Assembly (NCBI RefSeq): GCF_004187715.1
Contig: NZ_QZWF01000009.1
Coordinates: forward strand, 1-64,000
DNA: 64,000 bases
Direction: 5' to 3'
From: Streptomyces sp. F001
GTDB taxonomy: Bacteria > Actinomycetota > Actinomycetes > Streptomycetales > Streptomycetaceae
Positions 34,814 through 43,263 of this stretch are shown one piece after another; the stretch's first letter is position 1, and each line of letters starts with the position of its first letter. A model generated the notes under the pieces. It made no database searches and was not told the origin of the DNA. It was given only the letters and a program-made list of their open reading frames with translations. Position numbers and translations under genes: made by a program.

Positions 34814-36265
34814 ATGAAGGGAATCGATCCGAGCCCGGTGCGGCTCGTCCGGGAGACGCTGCTGAACACGCTCCTGTGCGCCTTCCCCGACATGCAGCGC
34901 CGTGAGTTCCGCAGGGACATCTTGACCGCCACAGGACTGCACATGGAGGTGGCGGAACGGGACATCCCCCGGGAACACGTACGAGCCATCGTGCAGACCG
35001 TCCTGGGGTCCCCCCGGCCCTCCGAGAGCCTGAGGCTCCTGGAGGACGCCCTGCGCCTGCACGCTGCCTGTGACCAGGCCCTGCCCTGGCTGGAGTTGGC
35101 CGTAGCGTCCATGACCGGTTCCGCACCCCTGCCCGAGATGATCACGCTGCGGCTGATCGAAGTGCTGCGCGAGACACCGTACGAGAAAATCGCACGCCAC
35201 ACTCTGGCCCGCTACGCCGCGGATTGCGGCGGCAGCACCCTGGCCGCGGACCAGCGCACCGTACCCGAGGTTCTGCTGTGGCTGGCGACCCGGCGCGGTC
35301 CCGTCGACCCAGGGCCCCTTCTCCGCTTCGTGACTCAGCTCAGCAACGATCCTCATATCGCCGGCACGCGGGAGGGCGAGGACCTGCGGGCCCTGCTGGC
35401 GGACCTGAACGTTCCCGCCACGAACCAGGCCGACGACCGCCTGATCATCCAGATCCGGTTGGAGGCCGCAGGCCCGGATCATCCGGCCGACGAGCGGTAC
35501 TTGCTGCGCGGCGCCTACTACCGGCAGCGGCCTCCCGACGGCCCGCTGAAACGGGTCAACCTCCTGCTGCACGACGAGAGCTTCAGCAAGGACGAGCTGA
35601 TCGGCAAGGCCCCGTCGCAGCTGGCCCGGTGGGCCGAGCTCGCCCAAGAGGTGCACCGGGCCGGCGGCAGGGTCCGGGTCGAGTTCCTCCTCCCCGCTTC
35701 CCTGCTCGGCCATGAGGCCGAACTCTGGACGGTCGGACGCTCCAGACGTGCTCTCGGCCACAATTTCCCGGTCGTCGTCCGCTCGTTGGAACGCTACAGC
35801 GATCCCTGGATCAATCCGGAGCCCTGGCGCCGCCGGTGGGACAAACTAGTCTCGTCCCGCTCGGACGACGCTCTCCAACAGATCGAGTGGCCTTCGCTGG
35901 AGATGAAGCAGCCGGGAGAGCTGGCGAACTGGCTCAGCGACCGCAGTGACGTAGCCTGCCTCGGCCTGTGCATGCCCTACGACGAGCTGCAACCAGCCGC
36001 CCGGCAAGCAGTGGACGACGCGCTGCTGACGGAAGGCGTACCGGTCATGCTGTGGCGGCGTGATTCCGGCGATCCGAACGAGTTGATGACGGCATTACGG
36101 CCGCACGGGCCTGAGCGTCTGTCGGAGCTCCCTGACACACTGCTCCGATGCCGGAGGGCCGGCCGTTTCGACAAGGACCACGTGAGCCAGCACATCACCC
36201 TGCTGTGGGACGACCCCTACTGTGTGGATCCCGCGCAGGACTGGCCCTTCGAGGGGATGGCATGA
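34814..36265 (+). CDS. VMAP (vWA-MoxR associated protein) with N-terminal effector-associated domain
   Basis: A 483-residue protein. Residues about 8-85 (VRLVRETLLNTLLCAFPDMQRREFRRDILTATGL, then LRLLEDALRLHAACD) are a second effector-associated domain like that of the protease. A helical middle follows, then the VMAP C-terminal region (RVRVEFLLPASLLGHEAELWTV, FPVVVRSLERY, VACLGLCMPYDEL and VPVMLWRRD). In vWA-MoxR-VMAP systems this protein bridges the NTPase sensor and the effector. It carries a TTA codon at 36095. The stop overlaps the MoxR start (ATGA). The start ATG has a poor ribosome site. Confidence 0.8.
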   Translation: MKGIDPSPVRLVRETLLNTLLCAFPDMQRREFRRDILTATGLHMEVAERDIPREHVRAIVQTVLGSPRPSESLRLLEDALRLHAACDQALPWLELAVASMTGSAPLPEMITLRLIEVLRETPYEKIARHTLARYAADCGGSTLAADQRTVPEVLLWLATRRGPVDPGPLLRFVTQLSNDPHIAGTREGEDLRALLADLNVPATNQADDRLIIQIRLEAAGPDHPADERYLLRGAYYRQRPPDGPLKRVNLLLHDESFSKDELIGKAPSQLARWAELAQEVHRAGGRVRVEFLLPASLLGHEAELWTVGRSRRALGHNFPVVVRSLERYSDPWINPEPWRRRWDKLVSSRSDDALQQIEWPSLEMKQPGELANWLSDRSDVACLGLCMPYDELQPAARQAVDDALLTEGVPVMLWRRDSGDPNELMTALRPHGPERLSELPDTLLRCRRAGRFDKDHVSQHITLLWDDPYCVDPAQDWPFEGMA

Positions 36266-37332
36266 GTGAAGAGGCATGGTGGGTCTACCGCGGCACCGGG
36301 GTGCCGCACGGGGGCATCCGAGAGCTGCCCCCGGCTCCCCCCTGGCGGCGCTTCGCGGGAACGTCCGAGAGCCAGGCCGCATATCTTCTTCCGCCCCCGG
36401 AACCGGACGACGGCTCCACGGCGCGTCGGCTGGGTCGAACTCGCCAGGCGGCGGCTTATCAAGCGAACGAAAAGGAGATCGAGCTCGTCAATCTGGCCCT
36501 GCATCTGCGACGACCGCTCCTCATCACCGGCAAGCCGGGCGTGGGCAAGTCCACCCTTGCCTACGCGGTCGCTCACGAACTGAGGCTCGGTCCGGTGTTG
36601 CGGTGGTCCATCACCAGCCGCTCGTCGCTCGGCGACGGACTCTACGCGTATGACGCCATCGGTAGGCTGCAGGACGCCGGGATCCACAACGGCGGTGTAC
36701 GAGTCGGCTCACTCGGGCCCGGCCGACGGCGGGCGGCTCCGGGGATCGGCCAGTACCTGCGGCTCGGCCCCCTCGGTACCGCACTGCTGCCCTGGCGACA
36801 CCCTCGCGTCCTGCTGATCGACGAGATCGACAAGAGCAACTTCGACCTCCCGAGCGACCTGCTGAACGTCTTCGAGGAGGGCGAGTTCGAGGTTCCCGAG
36901 CTGGCCCGGATGGGACCAGGCGGACAGCGGGTGATGACCGCCGATCCCCACGGCACGGCCACCGTGACCGGTGGAGTGGTCCGCTGCGCCGCATTCCCGT
37001 TCGTCGTGCTCACCAGCAACGCCGAGCGAGAGTTTCCCACGCCATTCCTGCGACGCTGCGTCAGCCTCAAGATGGAGCCGCCGAACGAGGAGCGGCTCGC
37101 CGCCATGGTCGCGGCGCACTTGGACGGCACAGGCCAGGAGGGACAGGTCCTGACTGGCCACGCTCAGGAAATCATCGCCGAGTTCCTGCGACGACAACGC
37201 GATGACGGTGCCGAGCTCGCCAACGACCAGCTGCTCAACGCTCTGCTGATGGCAGGACGGGGCCTGTGGGACGGTGAGAGAGGCCGGCACCTGGTACGCG
37301 AATCCCTGCTCCGCCCACTCAATCAGCAGTGA
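36262..37332 (+). CDS. MoxR-type AAA+ ATPase
   Basis: A 356-residue AAA+ ATPase. Walker A GKPGVGKS is at residues 90-97, Walker B VLLIDEID at 183-190, and sensor 1 is VLTSNAEREFP, followed by a C-terminal lid. The N-terminal 70 residues include TGVPHGGIRELPPAPPWRRF, a tail found in MoxR proteins of the VMAP systems. MoxR ATPases remodel vWA partners; here the partner is probably the vWA-like part of the next protein. Both ends overlap neighbours by 4 bp (ATGA, GTGA), so stoichiometric production is likely. Confidence 0.88.
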   Translation: MSEEAWWVYRGTGVPHGGIRELPPAPPWRRFAGTSESQAAYLLPPPEPDDGSTARRLGRTRQAAAYQANEKEIELVNLALHLRRPLLITGKPGVGKSTLAYAVAHELRLGPVLRWSITSRSSLGDGLYAYDAIGRLQDAGIHNGGVRVGSLGPGRRRAAPGIGQYLRLGPLGTALLPWRHPRVLLIDEIDKSNFDLPSDLLNVFEEGEFEVPELARMGPGGQRVMTADPHGTATVTGGVVRCAAFPFVVLTSNAEREFPTPFLRRCVSLKMEPPNEERLAAMVAAHLDGTGQEGQVLTGHAQEIIAEFLRRQRDDGAELANDQLLNALLMAGRGLWDGERGRHLVRESLLRPLNQQ

Positions 37333-40300
37333 GCGAGACCGTGTCCGGAACACCCGGGACAGGATCGGAACACGCGATGCTCTCACCACAACTCCGGTCA
37401 GCCATCGCCCGGTTACTCGACCCACGAGGGGCCGGGCCCCAGCCGGAGGACATCGCCGACGCACTGTGGATCGCCCGCATCGCGGCGCCCCCAGGGATCG
37501 TGCACAGCGACGAGCCGGCGGACACGGCGGCGCATGAGCCCTTGGGGCAACAAGTCGCCCAGCCCAGGGACAAGGAGCCGGAGACATCGGCGCCAACGGC
37601 GGACACAGCGACCGGCGCGGGCCCGGATGACAGGCCAAACACGGCCCGGACGGCCACCACGGCGCCGACACCTGCCCCGAAGCCCCCGCGCCCGCACACC
37701 ACAACGGATGCCCTTCCCACCGAGCCTGTCCCCGCCGGCCACCAGGCTGACGCTCCACCACCGGCGCCCGCGCACCCGCGTAGCGTGCCCGCACCGTCCA
37801 CCGCCCCCGGGCTGACGCACCTCACCCCCCGCCCACCGGGTCGGCCGGCCACCGGCGTCACCCTGCACCCGATCGGCGGTTCCGGTCACCCGGTGAAGGG
37901 CAGCCGACACTCCGCCCACGAAGTCACCGTGCCCCGCCCGCCGGCCCTCACCGAAACGCTGGCCCTAGCCAGAGCGCTGCGTCCACTGGGCCAGTCCACC
38001 CCCTCCGCGAGACCGGCACTCGACGAGGAGGGCACGGCCCATGCCAGCAGCGAGGCCGGACTCCTGCATCCGGTATGGAGACCAGCCGGCGAACGAAGAT
38101 TCTCCGTGGACCTCCTTGTCGACACGGGGGCCACCATGGCCGTCTGGCATCACCTCGCAGGCGAGTTACGGACCGTTCTGGAGCGGCACGCCGCCTTCGC
38201 CGACGTCCGGTGCTTCGCCTTGGACACCGACGGCGCGATGCCCCGACTCACCCCATTTCACCGGCGGTTGCGCCGACGGACGGACGCACGACAATCCGGC
38301 GGACCCTGGGACCGGCCCCTCGACGCACCCACCGAACGGCGCCTCCTGCTGGTCCTGACCGACGGCGTCGGCCGGGCCTGGCACGAAGAGGAGCTGCCGG
38401 GAGCACTCGCCCGGCAGTGCCGCGTGCGCCCGACAGCGGCGTTGCAGGTCCTGCCGCGCAGACTGTGGCACCGTACAGCCTTGCGCGCCATCCCCGTACA
38501 GGCCCGTGTGCCGGACCCGGCCAGGCCGGTGCCGGCCTTCCGCGCCCGTGCCACATGGTCCGGCCCACCCCAGAGCACGAGGGGCTGGCTACCGGTCATG
38601 GAGCTGAACGGTGTCTGGCTCGCACCCTGGGCCGAGCTCGTCGCGGGACGAACCGCCGACGCTGTCGGCATGCTGGCCGCGCCGCTCCAGGGAGTCTCCC
38701 GACCACTCCGTTCCACGCTGCTCTCCCACCGCCGTGCCGCGATGCCCGCCGGTGAAAGGGTGGCCCGTTTCCGCGCCGGTTGTTCCCCCGATGCATACCG
38801 GCTCGCCTGCTATCTGGCAGCCGCCCCCCTCAGCCTGCCGGTCATGCAGCTGGTTCAGGCCGCCACTGTGCCGAACTCCGGGCATACCGAACTGGCCGAG
38901 GTCTTCCTCTCCGGCCTCATCGAACGACGGCTTGCCGATACGGAGGATCCGGACGATGTGGTCTACGACTTCCGACGCGGTGTGCGGGGTGAGCTACTGG
39001 GCGAACTCACTCGCCGAGAAGCGGTACGGGTTCTCGAGGACGTGCTGGCCAAGGTGTCCGGACGCATCGCCGCCCCGTTCGGCGGCACCCTGGACTTCCG
39101 GGCTCTCGCCGCCCACGTCGGCGGCACCGGCTCCGCGGGAGGTACTCGAGAGCTGCCAGAGCGCAGCCTGCCGTTCGCCGAGGTGGCGGCCACAGTCCTC
39201 AGCGACGCCGCTGGCCGCCACGAAGCCATCGCCCGGCAACTCTGCACCGCCGTCAGCGATGGCGTCCCCCCGGCTTCCATCCCTCGTCCCGAGCTCCTCG
39301 CCGAGCCCGGACGGATCGACCCGGCCGACCCCTCGCACCTCATCGGCCGAGCCGCGGAGCTCCAGGCCCTCGAGGCGGGGCTTCTGCAGACGGCCCCCGT
39401 CGGCCCGGCACTGGTCGTCATCGAGGGATCACCGGGCATGGGCCGTACCCGGCTCATCCAGGAGTACCTGCGCCGCAACAACGACCGGCACTCCTTCACC
39501 CACTGGATCAAGGCACACAGTCCGGAGACCCTCGCCGAAGGACTCGTCGGCCTGTGGTCCGCGCTCGGTATGCCCGCGCCGACCGACGACGACTTCTCCG
39601 AGTACCGACTGTGGACCGAACTGGCCCGGTACCGCGACTGGCTCATCGTCCTGGAAGGCATCCCACCGACTGCCTGGTCGCACCCGCACCAGGGCCGTGG
39701 CCTCCTCCCTCGCGGGGTACCCCCTTCCGGACGAGGCTGTGTGGTAGCCACCACCGACGCCCTCGACGGCTGGCGGCACCGGGACGCTACGATCGTCCGA
39801 CTGCGCCCGCTCAGCCGGGACGAGATCCTCGACCACCTGCAGCGGTCGCTCGGTGACCGACTCCGCCGCTCGGATCCCTACCAGCGGGCCCGGCTGGAAA
39901 AGCTGGCCGACAGTCTGCCCACCACGCCCCGGGCCCTTCTCGCGGTCGATCTGCCGCAGCTGCTCCTCGCTGCGGCAGGGCCGCCGAAACCCAGGAAGCA
40001 CGCCCTGCGCGCCGACGGCACGCGATCGATCTGGACGGTGGTCTCCTTCACGCCCCCCACCGGACAGGTCCTCCTCGCCACCGGCAACCAGGACGGAACC
40101 GTGCGCATCTGGGACCCGGAGACCGGCGACGAGGTGCGCAGTCACTCAAGCGGCCTCGGTGGCCCGGTGATGACGCTGACCGCCTTCGTTCTCGCCGGCC
40201 AACCGATTCTGGCCGCCACGGGCACGGACAGGACCGTACGACTGCTGGATCCGGCCACCGGCACCATCGTCGGCCGGCTCACCGACAGCAGCCGGCCGAC

Positions 40301-41231
40301 GACACCCGGCCCAGTACGGGCCGTGGCGGCGTTCGAGGTCCATGGGCGCGTTCTGCTCGCCTCGGCCGGTGAGGACCGGCTCGTCCACGTCTGGGATCCG
40401 GCCACCGGAGTCATGCACCGCGAGCTGACCGGACACACGGCCTCCGTACAAGCTCTGACATCCTTCGCGTCCCCCGACGGCCGTCCCCTGCTGGCGACGG
40501 CCGGCCACGACCGCACCGTACGCATCTGGGACCCGGAAACCGGCGACCAACTCGGAGAACCCCTCACCGGCCACACGACGTCTGTCTGGGCGGTGACCGC
40601 CTTTCGCGCGTCTGACGGGCGCGCTCTGCTCGCCACTGCCGGCCTGGGCCGGACCGTACACGTATGGGACACGGTCACCCGGCAGTCGGTCCGCGTCCTC
40701 GACGGGCACACCGACAGCGTCTGGGCGGTGACGGCCTTCACGGCGCCCGACGGTCGCCCCCTGCTGGCGACAGCCGGCCACGACCGCACCGTACGCATCT
40801 GGGACCCGGAAACCGGCGACCAACTCGGAGAACCCCTCACCGGCCACACGACGTCTGTCTGGGCGGTGACCGCCTTTCGCGCGTCTGACGGGCGCGCTCT
40901 GCTCGCCACTGCCGGCCTGGGCCGGACCGTACACGTATGGGACACGGTCACCCGGCAGTCGGTCCGCGTCCTCGACGGGCACACCGACAGCGTCTGGGCG
41001 GTGACGGCCTTCACGGCGCCCGACGGTCGCCCCCTGCTGGCGACAGCCGGCCACGACCGCACCGTACGCATCTGGGACCCGGAAACCGGCGACCAACTCG
41101 GAGAACCCCTCACCGGCCACACCCAACCGGTGCTCTCGGTGACCGCCTTCACCGCACCCGACGGTCGCCCCCTGCTGGCGACGGCCGGCCACGACCGCAC
41201 GGTGCGCATCTGGGACCCACAGACCGCGTAA
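37329..41231 (+). CDS. SAV_2336-N / vWA-like / STAND-type NTPase / WD40 repeat protein
   Basis: A 1300-residue multidomain sensor. Residues 17-60 are an SAV_2336-type N-terminal domain (LSPQLRSAIARLLDPRGAG); 65-215 are Pro/Thr/Ala-rich linker; 256-400 are a vWA-like domain with a degenerate metal site (SVDLLVDTGATM, LLLVLTDGVGRAW). A P-loop NTPase follows with GSPGMGRT near residue 699 and LIVLEGIPP, then nine WD40 blades from about residue 893 (DGTVRIWDPETG and variants). The layout resembles NLR-type immune receptors: C-terminal sensor, central switch, N-terminal output. TTA codons at 37413 and 38166. The GTG overlaps the moxR stop. Confidence 0.85.
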   Translation: MSETVSGTPGTGSEHAMLSPQLRSAIARLLDPRGAGPQPEDIADALWIARIAAPPGIVHSDEPADTAAHEPLGQQVAQPRDKEPETSAPTADTATGAGPDDRPNTARTATTAPTPAPKPPRPHTTTDALPTEPVPAGHQADAPPPAPAHPRSVPAPSTAPGLTHLTPRPPGRPATGVTLHPIGGSGHPVKGSRHSAHEVTVPRPPALTETLALARALRPLGQSTPSARPALDEEGTAHASSEAGLLHPVWRPAGERRFSVDLLVDTGATMAVWHHLAGELRTVLERHAAFADVRCFALDTDGAMPRLTPFHRRLRRRTDARQSGGPWDRPLDAPTERRLLLVLTDGVGRAWHEEELPGALARQCRVRPTAALQVLPRRLWHRTALRAIPVQARVPDPARPVPAFRARATWSGPPQSTRGWLPVMELNGVWLAPWAELVAGRTADAVGMLAAPLQGVSRPLRSTLLSHRRAAMPAGERVARFRAGCSPDAYRLACYLAAAPLSLPVMQLVQAATVPNSGHTELAEVFLSGLIERRLADTEDPDDVVYDFRRGVRGELLGELTRREAVRVLEDVLAKVSGRIAAPFGGTLDFRALAAHVGGTGSAGGTRELPERSLPFAEVAATVLSDAAGRHEAIARQLCTAVSDGVPPASIPRPELLAEPGRIDPADPSHLIGRAAELQALEAGLLQTAPVGPALVVIEGSPGMGRTRLIQEYLRRNNDRHSFTHWIKAHSPETLAEGLVGLWSALGMPAPTDDDFSEYRLWTELARYRDWLIVLEGIPPTAWSHPHQGRGLLPRGVPPSGRGCVVATTDALDGWRHRDATIVRLRPLSRDEILDHLQRSLGDRLRRSDPYQRARLEKLADSLPTTPRALLAVDLPQLLLAAAGPPKPRKHALRADGTRSIWTVVSFTPPTGQVLLATGNQDGTVRIWDPETGDEVRSHSSGLGGPVMTLTAFVLAGQPILAATGTDRTVRLLDPATGTIVGRLTDSSRPTTPGPVRAVAAFEVHGRVLLASAGEDRLVHVWDPATGVMHRELTGHTASVQALTSFASPDGRPLLATAGHDRTVRIWDPETGDQLGEPLTGHTTSVWAVTAFRASDGRALLATAGLGRTVHVWDTVTRQSVRVLDGHTDSVWAVTAFTAPDGRPLLATAGHDRTVRIWDPETGDQLGEPLTGHTTSVWAVTAFRASDGRALLATAGLGRTVHVWDTVTRQSVRVLDGHTDSVWAVTAFTAPDGRPLLATAGHDRTVRIWDPETGDQLGEPLTGHTQPVLSVTAFTAPDGRPLLATAGHDRTVRIWDPQTA
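40501..41118 (+). repeat. 273-bp tandem repeats encoding WD40 blade pairs
   Basis: Within the WD40 region a 273-bp unit (91 codons, two blades) is repeated with essentially no base differences: 40501-40773, 40774-41046, and a partial third to about 41118. One blade reads DRTVRIWDPETG and the other GRTVHVWDTVT. Blades outside this block are clearly diverged. Such identity at synonymous sites means recent duplication or gene conversion. Confidence 0.92.
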
Positions 41232-41649
41232 TACGGCGGGATCCATGCTCCGTCGCTGATGTTTCTGGGGAACGGCTCCGAGTCGGCCGCAGCCTCGAAC
41301 GAGCACAAGCAACGACGACGTCGCCACCCGCATGTGGCTCGCGGCCGCCAAGAATTGCTGTCGGTTACCTCGCGCTACAGTTCCCACTCCTTGCGCGGTT
41401 CCTCGTACCAGCCGCGTTCCAGCATGTCGGCGGCCGCCTGCATGATCTGATCCCGCCGCTAACCACGGCGATGAGATCGAGGAGCAAATCCACTCGCACG
41501 GCCGGGGCGTGCAAGCACGTCATGCACCGCCCCGGCGATACGGCCGTCCCACTTCCCCAGGCTATGCCGCCTGATAGCGCCGCACCTTGGCTACTACGGC
41601 CTCTTCATTGCGGGATGCTGTTCGCCCGTGTCAATCCCCTCGAATCATG
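41232..41649. other. Intergenic region with a short coding remnant
   Basis: About 420 bp after the WD40 gene. No intact gene is visible. On the minus strand, 41375-41443 encodes the end of a lost protein (MQAAADMLERGWYEEPRKEWEL, stop), cut off upstream by a stop codon. The rest has no recognisable coding or hairpin structure. Confidence 0.5.
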
Positions 41650-42042
41650 GAGACCTTCCTATGCAGCCAGGCCCTCGCTGAGGCGGGCCCAGTAGTTGTG
41701 TTCGCCCGCCTCTCCGCCCCGGCCGACGCCGACCAGGCCCAGCAGGCAGTGGCCGACCTCGTCCACACCCTGTCCGAGGGGAGTCAGCGCGACCTCGTCC
41801 TCACCCAGGAGCTCTACGCCCTCGCCGCCCGCCAGCCCGCCTACCGGGAACTCACCCACGAATGGATGCGCCGCAGCCGTGTCCACCTGGAGAAGCACTT
41901 CGACCCGGACACCGCCCGCCAGCTCGACGCGCTCATCGAAGGCTTGACCCTCCACCGCGCCCTGGCCCGCGAACCCCACGACCGCACCCTGGCCCTGGAA
42001 GCGATCGCCGGCATCACCGACACCGGCGGGCGGGCCCCCTGA
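41650..42042 (+). pseudogene. C-terminal part of a TetR-family regulator
   Basis: A frame ending at 42042 reads VVFARLSAPADADQAQQAVADLVHTLSEGSQRDLVLTQELYALAARQPAYRELTHEWMRRSRVHLEKHFDPDTARQLDALIEGLTLHRAL, the ligand-binding half of a TetR regulator. The HTH half is absent; upstream codons (MATTASSLRDAVRPC...) are unrelated. It may be a deletion remnant at the right edge of island 1. A strong terminator follows its stop, so this was once the end of a real transcription unit. Confidence 0.7.
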
Positions 42043-42044
42043 CC

Positions 42045-42083
42045 GCCCGTGCGGCACAGACCTGACCACTGTGCCGCACGGGC
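42045..42083 (+). terminator. Strong hairpin terminator
   Basis: A perfect 15-bp inverted repeat (GCCCGTGCGGCACAG at 42045-42059 and its complement at 42069-42083) with a 9-base loop, starting two bases after the TetR-remnant stop codon. No U-tract. Confidence 0.85.
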
Positions 42084-42336
42084 CGCGGACCGAACGGTGT
42101 TCGGGCAGGGCGGGAATTCACTCCCACCCTCCTGACGCACCATCAGAGAGAGCGTCAAGACGATACGGCGCACGTCGCCCGGGTAAGCCCTCGTCCTCGC
42201 CGGCATCAGCCGTCAGACCCCGAGAAATGCCACGTCAGCAGCCACACTGGAACGGCTGCGAGGGCGTCCTCGGCTCGCACATGGTGGTGATGTGTAAACA
42301 CGTCGGAGCAAGTTGCCCCGATGAGAAATCCGCAGA

Positions 42337-42497
42337 TCACCGGCCCTTTTCGGCAGGCTCCAGGATCGCCACGCACTCCACGTGGTGGGTCATCGGGAAC
42401 ATGTGCGATTCCACTCCACCGAAGAAACCGCAGGTCAGCTGGGGCTTCTGACCTCTTTGCGGTGGAATTCTGGGTCTGGAGCGTCAAATGAGCGTCA
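42337..42497 (-). other. Att-like site B: second displaced 3' end of the methyltransferase gene
   Basis: The same structure as site A. On the minus strand FPMTHHVECVAILEP, KGR and stop lie at 42337-42410. The stop is followed by TGATCTGCGGATTTC; a second core TGACCTGCGGTTTC has its TGA at 42435-42437 (98 bp away); GAGCGTCAAATGAGCGTCA lies at 42479-42497 (142 bp away). Codon differences from the intact gene and from site A show the three 3' ends are not simple recent copies. It separates island 1 from island 2. Confidence 0.72.
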
Positions 42498-42990
42498 CGC
42501 GAGTCTGCCGCACCGCATCGAACCCGAGGACCCACACCACGGTGACGTCGCACAACGCGGCGCTCTGGGCGGCGAGCGTGAGCAGTTCTCCACGCTCGCC
42601 GCCCCAGGCCGCGGTGCCGACCTCGGGCTCCGGCAGGAGGCGGCCCGGACCTGGCCGGTCGCGTCGTCCGGCACCAAGAGGAGCACGCTGCGCCGATGCA
42701 AGCCGCCGCCTCGACGGAACGCTCGTGCAGGTACTCGCCCAGGCCGGGATGGGCCACGGCACTCTCCCGCGCGGCCTGGAGCGAGTGCGCCGTACCGGGG
42801 CGGCCGCTGCGAAGGCCGCGCCCGGCGCCAGGTGACGGCCTGTTGACTTGCCTCGTCGGGGCGCTCCAACTCACGCGCGTAGTAGGTCTGACGATCCGGC
42901 CCGAAGCGGGCCCATACGTGCCCCGGTAGCGCCACACACGCATCCACGCCGTCCGCCAGTCCCTGTGCTCCCGAGCAGTTCGTACTCCAT
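42484..42990 (-). pseudogene. Degraded unknown gene next to att-like site B
   Basis: Coding-like pieces occur in alternating minus-strand frames: LPGHVWARFGPDRQTYYARELERPDEASQQAVTW, then AHPGLGEYLHERSVEAAACI, LLLVPDDATGQVRAAS, and RGELLTLAAQSAALCDVTVVWVLGFDAVRQTRVTLI with a stop at 42484, inside the GAGCGTCA repeat. At least three frameshifts would be needed for one protein of about 165 residues. I do not recognise the family. Its position at the island end is where an integrase or excisionase is normally found, but no integrase motif is visible. Confidence 0.45.
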
Positions 42991-43240
42991 GCACAGTGCT
43001 TGGGGTGGTGCGAGGCCAGGCCGGCGTCGTTCATCTCGACGACGGCGAAACCGAGGCCGCCGTACGTCGCGGCAGTGCGCTCGACAGCCGTTTTGAACAG
43101 AGCGTTCGTCGGCGATGTCCACGGTGACGGCCACCGCTTCCCCGCCGTCCGTACCTGCCCTCCGGTGGCGACAGCTGCCCAAGAGGGCTGACGCCTTGGC
43201 GTAGCGGTCTGGAAGGATCGGGCGGGGTGGCTGACGCAGC
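42991..43240 (-). pseudogene. SDR fragment
   Basis: Two minus-strand frames contain a short-chain dehydrogenase piece: GGEAVAVTVDIADERSVQ and then AVERTAATYGGLGFAVVEMNDAGL, corresponding to the cofactor-specificity and NNAG regions. The N-terminal Gly motif and the catalytic Tyr-Lys part are missing, and there is a frameshift between the pieces. Non-functional debris. Confidence 0.5.
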
Positions 43241-43263
43241 ATCCGGAATGGTTCTGCAGTGGG

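Noticed and set aside
40142..41387. Long minus-strand frames opposite the WD40 repeats
   Set aside because: They repeat in step with the WD40 units and are simply the complement of those codons.
42484..42990. Integrase gene at the edge of island 2
   Set aside because: Position is right, but none of the tyrosine recombinase (R-H-R-Y) or serine recombinase motifs could be read in any frame.
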